Made by a program: the position numbers and the translations under genes. From Actinomycetota bacterium (GTDB lineage Bacteria > Actinomycetota > Thermoleophilia > Solirubrobacterales > Solirubrobacteraceae), in assembly GCA_005885515.1 (NCBI GenBank), contig VAWK01000018.1, positions 1-35,887 on the forward strand: DNA of 35,887 bases, given 5' to 3'. Positions 23,181 to 31,023 of this stretch are shown here, in pieces. How positions within the stretch are numbered: the first letter of the stretch is position 1; each line of letters opens with the position of its first letter. The notes beneath the pieces are model-generated. The model made no database searches. It worked only from the letters and a program-made list of their open reading frames with translations, and had not been told where the DNA came from.

Positions 23181-24293
23181 GTGAGCTGGCTCCTCACGAT
23201 CCTCGGCATCGTGCTGCTGATCGTGCTTCACGAGCTCGGCCACTTCACCGTGGCCAAGGCCGTAGGCATGCGCGTCGAGCGCTTCTCCCTGTTCTTCCCG
23301 CCCAAGCTCGTCAGTGTGCGCAGGGGGGAGACCGAGTACATGATCGGCGCCATCCCCGCGGGCGGCTACGTGAAGATCACCGGCATGAACCCGGAGGAGC
23401 TCGGCGAGCTGGATCCGGCCGTGACCCGGCGCGCCTACTACGCGCAGGCGCCCTGGAAGCGCATCGTCGTGATCCTCGCCGGGCCGGCCGTGAACCTGCT
23501 GATCGCGTTCGCGCTGTTCTGGGGCGTGCTGCTGGCGGGCGATCTCAACGGCGCCGAAACGCTGGCCAACCTTCGCCCCTCGACCCAGACCGTGGTGGCC
23601 ACCAATACCGTGCATGCGGTCCAGCGCGGAGAGCCCGCGGCCGCGGCGCTGCGAAGCGGCGATCGCATCGTGGCGATCGACGGCCAGACCGCGCGCAGCG
23701 CCGAGGCGATCCGCGACGCGATCGCCTCCCACCGCTGTTTCGGTCCTCAGATCGACGGCTGCCGCGCGGCCACGCCCGTGTCGCTAGCCGTCCAGCGCTC
23801 CGGCCGCGAAGCCAGGCTCGAGATCCGGCCCCGCTACAGCAAGGCGCTCGGGCGCATGGAGCTCGGCTTCGAGTTTGGCCTGCAGGCGAAACGATTCGGC
23901 GCGCTCAGCGCTGCAGGAGCCGCGCTGGGCGAGATGTGGGGGGTCACAGCCCAGACGCTCACCAGCCTCGGCCACGCCTTCACCAGCGAACGGGTGCGGC
24001 ACGAAGTCCACAGCATCGTGGGGATCACCGAGATCGCCCACGAAAGCGTCGCCGCCGGCGCGGGTTACGCGCTGGTCGTGCTCGGCTTCATCTCGCTGGT
24101 GCTCGCGGTCATCAATCTGTTCCCCTTCCTGCCGCTGGACGGCGGTCACGTGCTGTGGTCGCTCGCGGAGAAGGTCCGGGGTCAGCGGATTTCGCTCGCC
24201 AGCATGTACCGCTTCAGCTCCGTGGGGATCATCCTGCTGCTGTTTCTCGTGCTCAACGGCCTCAGCAACGACATCAGCCGGCTCGCCGGCTGA
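23181..24293 (+). CDS. rseP: Site-2 protease (RseP/Rip1-type intramembrane metalloprotease)
   Basis: This M50 family zinc protease cuts membrane proteins, such as anti-sigma factors, inside the bilayer. The 370-residue protein has the HELGH zinc motif at residues 17-21 in the first helix, GAIPAGGYVKITGM, a PDZ domain at about 130-220 (ALRSGDRIVAIDGQ), and the third ligand motif NLFPFLPLDGGHVL. It has three to four membrane segments. The GTG start at 23181 has ggagg just before it. In mycobacteria dxr-rip1-ispG is one cluster; here a methyltransferase gene on the other strand separates it from ispG. Confidence 0.95.
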   Translation: MSWLLTILGIVLLIVLHELGHFTVAKAVGMRVERFSLFFPPKLVSVRRGETEYMIGAIPAGGYVKITGMNPEELGELDPAVTRRAYYAQAPWKRIVVILAGPAVNLLIAFALFWGVLLAGDLNGAETLANLRPSTQTVVATNTVHAVQRGEPAAAALRSGDRIVAIDGQTARSAEAIRDAIASHRCFGPQIDGCRAATPVSLAVQRSGREARLEIRPRYSKALGRMELGFEFGLQAKRFGALSAAGAALGEMWGVTAQTLTSLGHAFTSERVRHEVHSIVGITEIAHESVAAGAGYALVVLGFISLVLAVINLFPFLPLDGGHVLWSLAEKVRGQRISLASMYRFSSVGIILLLFLVLNGLSNDISRLAG

Positions 24294-24323
24294 GCGCGCG
24301 CGTTCGATCAGCCTCGCGCGCGG

Positions 24324-24342
24324 GCACCGGTTAGCCCGGTGC
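24324..24342. terminator. Hairpin between convergent rseP and methyltransferase genes
   Basis: gcaccgg at 24324-24330 pairs with ccggtgc at 24336-24342 around the methyltransferase stop codon. A second stem of alternating gc (24294-24301 with 24314-24321) lies next to it. The place between converging genes suggests transcription termination, but there is no T run. Confidence 0.35.
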
Positions 24343-24936
24343 GCGCACGCTCACCCAGCTCTTGACCAGCGGCCCGAACCGCTCGGGCAGCGCGGGGCCG
24401 AACAGACGCTCCAGCTCGGCCCGTCGCAGCAGCGAGATCTCCTGCCATTCGCCGGCCGCGCCCAGGCGCCAGTAGGGCCGGCGCAAGCGCGCCGGCAGCC
24501 AGTGCGCGCCGGGAAGCAGCGAGTGCGGCTCGATCGGGAAGGCGTACGCGGGCGTCTGCACGTACCAACCCTTGCCCACGCGGCGCACTTCGGCGGCGAA
24601 CGCGGCGCGCCGGCCCCGCGGCACGTGCTCGATCACGCTCGAGCAGTACACCAGGTCGAACTCATCCGCCGCGAACGGCAGGCCCGCCGCCGCATCGGCG
24701 CGCACGAACGCGCCCGGGTAGTCGGGACGGTCGACGATGTCCACGCCGGTGATGTCCAGCCCGGGCTCGAGCGCGCGCAGCCCCACACGCCCGCAGCCGA
24801 GGTCCAGCACGCGCGCGCTGCCGGGCAGCCGTGCGAGCGCGAAGAAGCGCGCGTGGCGGCGCGCGCGGGCGCGCGCCGCCAGGGGTGAGGCGACCCGGGC
24901 CAGCGGGCCGCGTGCAGTCGCGTAAACGTCCTCCAT
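24331..24936 (-). CDS. Class I SAM-dependent methyltransferase
   Basis: A 201-residue methyltransferase with motif I VLDLGCGRVGLRALE at about residues 43-57, the acidic motif II TGVDIVDRP, and motif IV-like FDLVYCSSVIEHV. The C-terminal part (residues 120-201) has aromatic and Pro-rich segments (VQTPAYAFPIEPHSLL), seen in methyltransferases acting on lipids, sugars or small molecules. The substrate is unknown. It is inverted relative to the isoprenoid genes on both sides. Its start is only 13 bases from the ispG start, with a TAGGCT box 8 nt upstream. Confidence 0.88.
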   Translation of the reverse strand: MEDVYATARGPLARVASPLAARARARRHARFFALARLPGSARVLDLGCGRVGLRALEPGLDITGVDIVDRPDYPGAFVRADAAAGLPFAADEFDLVYCSSVIEHVPRGRRAAFAAEVRRVGKGWYVQTPAYAFPIEPHSLLPGAHWLPARLRRPYWRLGAAGEWQEISLLRRAELERLFGPALPERFGPLVKSWVSVRAPG

Positions 24937-24950
24937 CTAGAATCAGCCTA
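24937..24950. promoter_or_regulatory. Overlapping divergent -10 boxes for the methyltransferase and ispG
   Basis: On the plus strand TAGAAT (24938-24943) lies six bases before the ispG ATG (24950), so its transcript would be leaderless. On the minus strand TAGGCT (24950-24945) lies eight bases before the methyltransferase ATG (24936). Two start codons and two -10 boxes thus share 13 intergenic bases. There is no room for ribosome-binding sites outside the coding sequences. This reads as a pair of divergent promoters that would compete for polymerase. Confidence 0.5.
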
Positions 24951-26233
24951 TGGCCTCACAGCGCCAGATCCACGTGGGCTCGGTGCCGATCGGCGGCGGC
25001 GCGCCGGTCGCCGTGCAGACCATGACCAAGACCGAGACTGCCAACCTCAACGCCACGATGCGCCAGATCCGCGCCGTCGCCGAGGCCGGCGCGGACATCG
25101 TGCGGGTGGCCGTGCCGCGCGAGCAGGACGCCGAGGCGCTGAAGAACATCGTCGCCTCCTCGCCGATCCCGGTGATCGCCGACATCCACTTCAACCACAC
25201 GCTGGCGCTGAAGGCGATCGAGGCGGGCGCCCATTGCGTGCGGCTCAATCCCGGCAACATCGGCGGCCCCGAGAAGGTCGCCGAGGTGATCGCGCTGGCC
25301 AGGCGACACGGCACGCCGCTGCGCGTGGGCGTCAACTCCGGCTCGCTGCCCAAGCACCTGCGCGAGCTCGAGTTCGAGGATCCCGTGGAGGCGCTGGTCA
25401 CGGCAGCCGTCGAGACCGTGGAGCTGATGGAGCGGCTCGACTTCACCAACTTCAAGGTGTCGATGAAGTCCACCTCGGTGCCCAACACGATCGCCTCCAA
25501 CCGCAGGCTGTCCGAGCGCATCCCCTACCCGCTGCACCTCGGCATCACCGAGGCCGGCACCAAGTGGTCGGGCTCGCTCAAGTCCGCTGTCGGGCTCGGC
25601 ACGCTGCTGGCCGACGGGATCGGCGACACGATCAGGATCTCCCTGTCAACCTTCCACGCCGAGGAGGAGGTGAAGGTCGCCTGGGAGCTGCTCAAGGCGC
25701 TGAAGCTGCGCGAGCGCGGCCCGGTGCTGATCGCCTGCCCTACCTGCGGGCGGCTGCAGTTCGACATGGACAGGGTCGTCGCCGAAGTCGAGCAGCGCCT
25801 CGAGGCCTACGAGGATCCGATCGAGGTCTCGGTGCTGGGCTGCGCGGTGAACGGCATCGGCGAGGCCCGCCACGCCGACTTCGGCATCACCGGCGCCAAA
25901 GACATGGGCATGATCTATTCGAAGGGGGAGCCGCTGAAGAAGGTTCCCACCGAGCAGCTGGTCGACGAGCTGTTCAAGGAGATCGACCGCTACTACGCCG
26001 CCGGCAAGCGCATCCAGCGCGACGAGACCGCCGCCGCGCAGGCGCGCGAGTGGCTGGCGGCCAACGAGGACGCGAGCGCCATGACCCCCGAGCGGATCGC
26101 GGCGCTCGAGGCCGCGGCGGCGGAGAACGACGCCAGCGCCGGCGCGGTGCTCGAGTCGATGCTCGAGGCAGCGCCCGCCGGGCTCGATGAGATCGCCTCG
26201 CCCGTGGCCGGGCGGCGCTTCAGCCGCAGCTGA
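24950..26233 (+). CDS. ispG: 4-hydroxy-3-methylbut-2-en-1-yl diphosphate synthase (flavodoxin/ferredoxin)
   Basis: IspG is the [4Fe-4S] enzyme that converts MEcPP to HMBPP, the penultimate MEP step. The 427-residue protein starts MASQRQIHVGSVPIGGGAPV and has QTMTKTETANLNAT, IADIHFNHTLALKAIEAG and RLNPGNIG. The cluster Cys lie in ACPTCGRLQ (CxxC) and LGCAVNGIGEA, the latter followed by the conserved Glu. It works downstream of Dxr, encoded nearby. The start is flanked by a divergent gene and a -10-like TAGAAT, suggesting a leaderless mRNA. Confidence 0.97.
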   Translation: MASQRQIHVGSVPIGGGAPVAVQTMTKTETANLNATMRQIRAVAEAGADIVRVAVPREQDAEALKNIVASSPIPVIADIHFNHTLALKAIEAGAHCVRLNPGNIGGPEKVAEVIALARRHGTPLRVGVNSGSLPKHLRELEFEDPVEALVTAAVETVELMERLDFTNFKVSMKSTSVPNTIASNRRLSERIPYPLHLGITEAGTKWSGSLKSAVGLGTLLADGIGDTIRISLSTFHAEEEVKVAWELLKALKLRERGPVLIACPTCGRLQFDMDRVVAEVEQRLEAYEDPIEVSVLGCAVNGIGEARHADFGITGAKDMGMIYSKGEPLKKVPTEQLVDELFKEIDRYYAAGKRIQRDETAAAQAREWLAANEDASAMTPERIAALEAAAAENDASAGAVLESMLEAAPAGLDEIASPVAGRRFSRS

Positions 26234-26274
26234 CAGGCTCGGCGCGCACGCGCTTAGCCGCAGGAGCGCGTTAG

Positions 26275-26309
26275 CTCAGGGGCGGGCGCGCATGTCGCCC
26301 GCCCCTGAG
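26275..26309. terminator. Bidirectional hairpin terminator after ispG
   Basis: A perfect 14-bp GC-rich stem, 26275-26288 with 26296-26309, and a 7-nt loop lie between the convergent ispG and DUF1059 genes. The minus-strand gene ends at 26312, just beside it. The strength and place fit termination in both directions, although T runs are absent. Confidence 0.75.
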
Positions 26310-26311
26310 GT

Positions 26312-26536
26312 TCATCCTGGGAGCGGCTCCTGCGCGCGCGGACCCGGTACATAGGCCTCGGCAGGCTCGAGAAAGTCGCGAATCTGCTCGCGCAGCTGCG
26401 GCGTGTCCTCGTGCCCGTGCACCGATGCCGCGTGCTCGGCCGCCGCGCGCACCACCTCGTCCTCCTCACCGATGATCACCAGCGAGCAGCTGGACTCGCT
26501 GGGCCAGCGGCGGCAGTCTGCCATACGTCTTGCCAT
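26312..26536 (-). CDS. DUF1059 domain small protein
   Basis: A 74-residue protein that starts MARRMADCRRWPSESSCSLV with EEDEVVRAAAEHAASVHGHE after it, the pattern of DUF1059: two Cys near the N-terminus, then a helix ending in HAxxVHG. Function is unknown; members are common in soil bacteria. A gaggag ribosome-binding site precedes the ATG at 26536 on the minus strand. It lies 68 bases downstream of the superoxide dismutase gene on the same strand, so it may be in the same transcript. Confidence 0.85.
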   Translation of the reverse strand: MARRMADCRRWPSESSCSLVIIGEEDEVVRAAAEHAASVHGHEDTPQLREQIRDFLEPAEAYVPGPRAQEPLPG

Positions 26537-26604
26537 CGGCTCTCCTCTCGCGTCGGTGTGCGTTCGATCGTTGCGCCTCTGGGCGCGTCGGTCAAGCGCT
26601 TGGC

Positions 26605-27210
26605 CTAGGACACCGCCGCGAAGCGCTCCGCCACCTTGCTCCACAGGACCACGTTCCACCACGCGTCGATGTAGTCCGGGCGCCGGTTCTGGTATTTCAG
26701 GTAGTAGGCGTGCTCCCACACATCCACGCCCAGCAGCGGGGTGGAGCCCTGCGAGATCGGGTTGTCCTGGTTGGCGCTGCCGACGATCGCCAGGCCAGAG
26801 CCGTCGTGCACGAGCCATGACCAGCCGGAGCCGAACTGGTTGACGCCCGTTTCCTTCAGCTTGGACTTGAAGTCCTCGAAGGATCCGAAGGCGGTGTCGA
26901 TCGCGCTCGCCAGCTCGCCATCGGGCGCGCCGCCCCCGCTCGCGCTCATGCTCTCCCAGAACAGGCTGTGGTTGTAATGCCCGCCGCCGTTGTTTTTGAC
27001 GGCTGTGCGCTTGTCGGCCGGCAGGCCGTCGAGGTTCTGCAGCACCTGCTCGACCGGCCGCTCGGCCCACTCGGTGCCCTCGAGCGCGCCGTTGGCCTTG
27101 TCGACGTAGGCCTGATGGTGCTTGTCGTGGTGGAATTCCATCGTCGCCTTGTCGATGTGCGGTTCGAGCGCGTCGTACGGATAGGGAAGCGGCGGAACGG
27201 AATAGGCCAT
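26605..27210 (-). CDS. sodA: Superoxide dismutase, Mn/Fe family
   Basis: A 201-residue cytoplasmic SOD that dismutates superoxide. The metal ligands are visible: His27 in [13 protein letters not shown], His in [13 protein letters not shown], and Asp/His in [19 protein letters not shown]. Gly in GGHYNH with Gln in SANQDNPI is the pattern of Mn-type rather than Fe-type enzymes, though some such enzymes accept both metals. An aaggag ribosome-binding site precedes the ATG at 27210. It is divergent from proS; the 153-bp gap between them presumably holds both promoters. Confidence 0.95.
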   Translation of the reverse strand: MAYSVPPLPYPYDALEPHIDKATMEFHHDKHHQAYVDKANGALEGTEWAERPVEQVLQNLDGLPADKRTAVKNNGGGHYNHSLFWESMSASGGGAPDGELASAIDTAFGSFEDFKSKLKETGVNQFGSGWSWLVHDGSGLAIVGSANQDNPISQGSTPLLGVDVWEHAYYLKYQNRRPDYIDAWWNVVLWSKVAERFAAVS

Positions 27211-27363
27211 GTCTGGTGGCTCCTTGTCGAGGTCTCGTGAACGGCCGGGTGGCGCTGTTCTATCAAAGGGGCCGCCAGCCGCGGCCGTGCCGTGTGCATG
27301 CGTGGCGCCCGGCGGATCTATACGCTCGACCCGGCGCCCCAAGCCGCCAGGAGGCGCTCGACC

Positions 27364-28650
27364 ATGACCCGCCTCTCCGGCTACCTACTGCCAACCGAGA
27401 AGCAGCCGCCAGGCGACGCGGAGGCCACCTCGCACAAGCTGATGGTGCGCGCCGGGCTGATTCGCCAGATGGGCGCCGGCATGTGGAGCTGGCTGCCCGC
27501 CGGCTGGCGCGTGCATCAGCACGCGGTGCAGATCATCCGCGAGGAGATGGATGCGATCGGCGGCCAGGAGATGCTGATGCCGGTGCTGCAGCCGGCTGAG
27601 CCGTGGCGCAAGAGCGGCCGCCTGGGGATCGAGGAGCTGTTCAAGCTCTCGGACCGCAAGGGCTCCGAACTCGTGCTGGCGATGACCCACGAGGAGGCCG
27701 TCACCTTCCACGTCGCGCAGATCGTGCGCTCTTACCGCGACCTGCCGCTGATCCTCTACCACTTCCAGGTCAAGGAGCGTGACGAGCCGCGGCCCCGCGC
27801 CGGCGTGCTGCGCACGCGCGAGTTCATCATGAAGGACTCCTACACGTTCGATCGCGATCAGGTCGGCCTCGAGCAGCGCTACGAGCTGCACGTGGGCGCG
27901 TATGACCGCATCATGCAGCGCACCGGGCTGCGCTTCTACCGCGTGCGCTCGGACGTCGGCATGATGGGCGGACTGGGTGCGCACGAGTACATGGCCCCCT
28001 GCCCGGCCGGGGAGGATGAGATCGCGCTTGCGCCCGGCTATGCCGCCAACGCGCAGGTCGCCTTGCGCGATCCAGACGTGCGCAAGGTGGACGACCGCTA
28101 CGTGCGCGCGGGCGAGCAACTGTCGATCGAGCCGGCGATCGAGGTGGGCAACATCTTCATGCTCGGAACGCGCTACTCCGAGCCGCTGGGCGCGCGCTAC
28201 CTGGACGAGCGCGGCGACGAGCAATTCGTGTGGATGGGCTCGTACGGGATCGGTCCGGCGCGGATCGTGGCCGCGGCGGTGGAGCAGTTCTCCGACGAGC
28301 ACGGCATCTCCTGGCCGCGTGCGCTCGCGCCGTTCGCGGCGCACCTCGTGGTCATCGGCGGCGACGGCTCGCCCGAGCGACAGGCCGCCGACCGTCTGTA
28401 CAAGCTGTTGAGCGCGGGTGGCGTCGAGCTCCTGTACGACGACCGCGACGTCGGTCCGGGCGAGAAGTTCGCCGATGCCGAGCTGCTCGGGTGCCCGCTG
28501 CGCCTTACCGTCGGGCGTCGCGCGCTGGACTCCGGCGAGGCCGAGGTCCAGGTGCGGCGGGGGCGTCGCGACGCCCCCGGACTGCCCCTGCGGGGGGAGG
28601 ACGGGCAGCTCATACGGGCGGTGCGCGAGCTGTGGCAAAGCCTTCCCTGA
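27364..28650 (+). CDS. proS: Prolyl-tRNA synthetase without the INS editing domain
   Basis: This class II enzyme charges tRNA-Pro. It is of the bacterial type in its order of motifs: [20 protein letters not shown] at the start, GMWSWLPAG (motif 1 region), [14 protein letters not shown] (motif 2), [14 protein letters not shown] (motif 3) and a C-terminal anticodon-binding domain. At 428 residues it is well short of the 570 or so of the usual bacterial form. Only about 30 residues separate GYAAN (residue 229) from [15 protein letters not shown] (residue 259), where the 180-residue INS editing domain normally lies. An aggagg ribosome-binding site precedes the ATG. The pgsA-like gene overlaps by 19 bases. 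Confidence 0.95.
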   Translation: MTRLSGYLLPTEKQPPGDAEATSHKLMVRAGLIRQMGAGMWSWLPAGWRVHQHAVQIIREEMDAIGGQEMLMPVLQPAEPWRKSGRLGIEELFKLSDRKGSELVLAMTHEEAVTFHVAQIVRSYRDLPLILYHFQVKERDEPRPRAGVLRTREFIMKDSYTFDRDQVGLEQRYELHVGAYDRIMQRTGLRFYRVRSDVGMMGGLGAHEYMAPCPAGEDEIALAPGYAANAQVALRDPDVRKVDDRYVRAGEQLSIEPAIEVGNIFMLGTRYSEPLGARYLDERGDEQFVWMGSYGIGPARIVAAAVEQFSDEHGISWPRALAPFAAHLVVIGGDGSPERQAADRLYKLLSAGGVELLYDDRDVGPGEKFADAELLGCPLRLTVGRRALDSGEAEVQVRRGRRDAPGLPLRGEDGQLIRAVRELWQSLP

Positions 28651-29240
28651 AGCTGCTCGGGCTCGATCGCTCCGGACCAGCGCCGCCCGAGACCGCGGCC
28701 GGGCGCCCGCTGCGGCCGTGGACGGTGCCCAACGCGATCGGCTTCGCGCGCCTGGCGCTGATCCCCGCGTTCCTGGTGAGCGCCTTCTCGAGCGCGCACG
28801 GGACCGGCGCCCTGCCCGCAACGCTGTTCGCGGTGATCGGCTGGGGCGACTACGCCGATGGCATCGCGGCCCGGCTCACGCGCCAGTACAGCCGCCTGGG
28901 GGCGCTCATGGATCCCTTCACCGACCGCCTGCTGGTGGTCTCGGGCGTCGTCGTCTGCTGGCATTTTGCGCTGCTGCCGCGATGGGCGCTCGCCGTGCTG
29001 GCGGTGCGCGAGCTCGCGATGCTCGCGCTCGCGCGCTACGGGATCGGGCGCGGGGTGGAGCTGCGCATCAACTGGCCCGGGCGCCTCGCCGTGGCGCCGG
29101 TGATGGGCTCGTTCTTCTTTGCCATGGTCGCGCTCAGAGGCGTCGGCGAGGTGATGCTGTACGTGGGCCTCGCGCTGGCGCTGGCGGCGAGCGCGCTGTA
29201 CGTGCGTGCGGGCCTGCTGCAGGTGCGGACAACGCGTTAG
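28632..29240 (+). CDS. CDP-alcohol phosphatidyltransferase family protein (PgsA-like)
   Basis: A 202-residue membrane enzyme of phospholipid headgroup synthesis. The signature Dx2DGx2ARx8Gx3Dx3D is present as DYADGIAAR, eight residues, GALMDPFTD. Four to five hydrophobic helices follow the WTVPNAIGFARLALIPAFLV start. Phosphatidylglycerophosphate or phosphatidylinositol phosphate synthase activity are the likely options; the substrate cannot be told by eye. The GTG at 28632, inside proS, gives a sensible N-terminus. It uses CDP-diacylglycerol, the product of CdsA encoded upstream in the window. Confidence 0.88.
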   Translation: MAKPSLKLLGLDRSGPAPPETAAGRPLRPWTVPNAIGFARLALIPAFLVSAFSSAHGTGALPATLFAVIGWGDYADGIAARLTRQYSRLGALMDPFTDRLLVVSGVVVCWHFALLPRWALAVLAVRELAMLALARYGIGRGVELRINWPGRLAVAPVMGSFFFAMVALRGVGEVMLYVGLALALAASALYVRAGLLQVRTTR

Positions 29241-29268
29241 CCTCAGGCTCAGCCTGACCTTTGATCTA

Positions 29269-29274
29269 TATACT
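29269..29274 (+). promoter_or_regulatory. TATACT -10 box upstream of the RsiG-like gene
   Basis: TATACT is one mismatch from the -10 consensus TATAAT and stands out in an AT-rich patch (29259-29275). It lies 78 bases before the ATG at 29353, giving a leader of about 72 nt with an aggaggag ribosome-binding site at 29337-29344. It probably drives the RsiG-like, FHA and MerR genes. No clear -35 was seen. Confidence 0.5.
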
Positions 29275-29352
29275 CGTCGCATCCCCTGCCTGCCGCGCCC
29301 GCGACCCGTGGCGTCCGGCCGGCGCAAGTTCGCACGAGGAGGAGAGCCCAGC

Positions 29353-29637
29353 ATGGACGATACCTTCCCCGATCTCGGCTCGCTGTCGGATGTCGAACTG
29401 AAAGACGTGATCCGCCACCTGACCGAGGAGGAGACGGAGATCTCCTACCGGCGGCGGATCCTGCACGGCAAGATCGACATCCTGCGCGCCGAGCTCGTCA
29501 ATCGCCTGCGCAAGAAGCACGAGGGGGGCGAGGTCCTGATCACCGGCGACGACGTGCAGCGGCTCACCGACATCCTCGCCGGCCGCTCCTCGCCCGAGGC
29601 CGGGCCCGAGAGCGCGACCGGAGACGGCCAGCTGTGA
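29353..29637 (+). CDS. RsiG-like small helical protein, putative c-di-GMP-binding anti-sigma factor
   Basis: A 94-residue helical protein. Residues 27-42 (ETEISYRRRILHGKID) fit the c-di-GMP-binding signature of RsiG, E(x)3S(x)2R(x)3Q(x)3D, as Glu27, Ser31, Arg34, His38, Asp42, with His in place of Gln. RsiG holds the sigma factor WhiG inactive when bound to c-di-GMP; in early-branching actinobacteria it has one motif per chain and works as a homodimer. The second half (LVNRLRKKHEGGEVL) is a basic helix, then a Ser/Glu-rich tail. It is followed by the FHA and MerR genes. The assignment is by motif only; no sigma factor gene is adjacent. Confidence 0.65.
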   Translation: MDDTFPDLGSLSDVELKDVIRHLTEEETEISYRRRILHGKIDILRAELVNRLRKKHEGGEVLITGDDVQRLTDILAGRSSPEAGPESATGDGQL

Positions 29638-29701
29638 GAGTCTCGCCGCCGGCAGACGGCGCCCCGGGCCCGCCGGGCGGCTAGCGCCCTGGACGGCTGC
29701 C

Positions 29702-30169
29702 GTGGCACTGCACTGCACAGAGTGCGGCTTCGTGAACGCCGAGGGCGCCAACTACTGCCAGCGCTGCGGCGCGCTGCTGCCGCGCGCCGAGAGCGCCGGT
29801 GAGCCCGCGACCGCCACCTACCGGATCGATGACACCGGCGAGCTGGTGCCGGTGGAGCTCGACGAGGTCACCGCCCACGGCCCCGCGCTGGTGATCCGCG
29901 CCGGCGGCGGGCGCGAGGGTGAGAGCTTCGCGATCGACGGCGAGCGCACGACGATCGGGCGGCGCCCGGACTCCGCGGTGTTTCTCGACGACGTCACCGT
30001 ATCGCGCGACCACGCGCTGCTGATCCAGCGTGGCGATCAGTGGTATCTCGACGACCTGGGCTCGCTCAACGGCACGTACGTGAACCGCACGCGCATCGAG
30101 TCGCAGCGCCTCGAGGAGGGCGATGAGGTGCAGATCGGCAAGTACAAGCTGACCTTTCACGTCCGCTGA
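29702..30169 (+). CDS. Zinc-ribbon and FHA domain protein
   Basis: A 155-residue protein with an N-terminal zinc ribbon (C-T-E-C near residue 5 and C-Q-R-C near 20) and a C-terminal FHA domain (about 60-155) that binds phosphothreonine. The FHA motif residues are present: TTIGRRPDSAV, VSRDHALL and LGSLNGTYVNRTRI. It starts at a GTG. Its position before an FtsR-like MerR gene matches garA (Rv1827) and Rv1828 in mycobacteria; unlike GarA, it has no N-terminal ETTSVF phosphorylation motif. It probably links Ser/Thr kinase signalling to its neighbours. Confidence 0.9.
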   Translation: MALHCTECGFVNAEGANYCQRCGALLPRAESAGEPATATYRIDDTGELVPVELDEVTAHGPALVIRAGGGREGESFAIDGERTTIGRRPDSAVFLDDVTVSRDHALLIQRGDQWYLDDLGSLNGTYVNRTRIESQRLEEGDEVQIGKYKLTFHVR

Positions 30170-31023
30170 TGGCGCCGCGCGCACCAGACACCGATGCCGG
30201 TGGGCCAGCGGCTGCCCACGCCGAGCGGCCGCCCAGCCGGGCGGGCGCGCCCGCGCCGAGGGCCGCCGCGCAGCGTCCCCCGATGATGATCGGGAAGGCG
30301 CCGGGCGAGGCCGGGGCGCGCCCGAAGTCGCTCACGATCGGCGCCGTCTGCAAGGCCCTCTTGCAGGAGTTCCCGGACATCTCGATCTCCAAGATCCGCT
30401 ACCTGGAGGACCAGAAGCTGCTGGCGCCGCGCCGCACGCCGGGCGGCTACCGCCTTTACACCCAGGGGGACGTCGCCCGCCTGCGCACGATCCTGCGGAT
30501 GCAGCGCGACGAGTTCCTGCCGCTGCGCGTGATCCGCCAGGAGCTCGCGGCGGGGCGCTCGCCGAACGAGACCCCGGAGCCGGGCCGCGTGGCACGAGAG
30601 GGCATGCGCGTGTGGCGTCCGAGCGTGAGCGTGCGCGCGACCAGCGGCGCTCTGTACTCGATCGAGGACGTGCTCGAGGAGACCAAGGCCGACGCGGGCC
30701 TCGTGCACGAGCTCGAAGATTTCGGCGTCGTCAAGGGCGAGCTGCGTGGCGGCGTGCGCTACTTCGACGAGACCGAGCGCGAGATCGTCGCCGCGGTGGC
30801 CGAGCTCGCGCGCTATGGCGTGGGCGGGCGCAACCTGCGCGTGTTCCGCTCTTCGGCCGACCGCGAGGCGAATCTGCTGCAACAGATCCTCGCGCCCGCC
30901 CTGCGCTCGCGCAACCCCGAGCGGCGCAAGGAGGCGATCGAGGCGCTCGAGAACCTCGCCGCGGTGGCCACCCATCTCAAGCACCTGCTGCTGGTGCGTG
31001 ACCTGCGCAAGATCGTGCGCTGA
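30169..31023 (+). CDS. MerR family transcriptional regulator, FtsR-like
   Basis: A 284-residue regulator with a winged helix-turn-helix at about residues 53-122: TIGAVCKALLQEFPDISISK, IRYLEDQKLLAPRRTPGGYR and LYTQGDVARLRTILRMQRDE. The first 50 residues are Ala/Pro-rich and may not be translated; an ATG-ATG at 30283 is a possible later start. The C-terminal 130 residues form the helical domain seen in Rv1828/FtsR, which controls ftsZ expression in corynebacteria. The ATG overlaps the FHA stop by one base, so the two are co-translated. The targets here are unknown. Confidence 0.88.
   Translation: MAPRAPDTDAGGPAAAHAERPPSRAGAPAPRAAAQRPPMMIGKAPGEAGARPKSLTIGAVCKALLQEFPDISISKIRYLEDQKLLAPRRTPGGYRLYTQGDVARLRTILRMQRDEFLPLRVIRQELAAGRSPNETPEPGRVAREGMRVWRPSVSVRATSGALYSIEDVLEETKADAGLVHELEDFGVVKGELRGGVRYFDETEREIVAAVAELARYGVGGRNLRVFRSSADREANLLQQILAPALRSRNPERRKEAIEALENLAAVATHLKHLLLVRDLRKIVR

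Noticed and set aside
26312-27070. 252-residue minus-strand frame
   Set aside because: Its first two thirds are an out-of-frame shadow of the superoxide dismutase gene; only the last 74 codons are real (DUF1059 protein).
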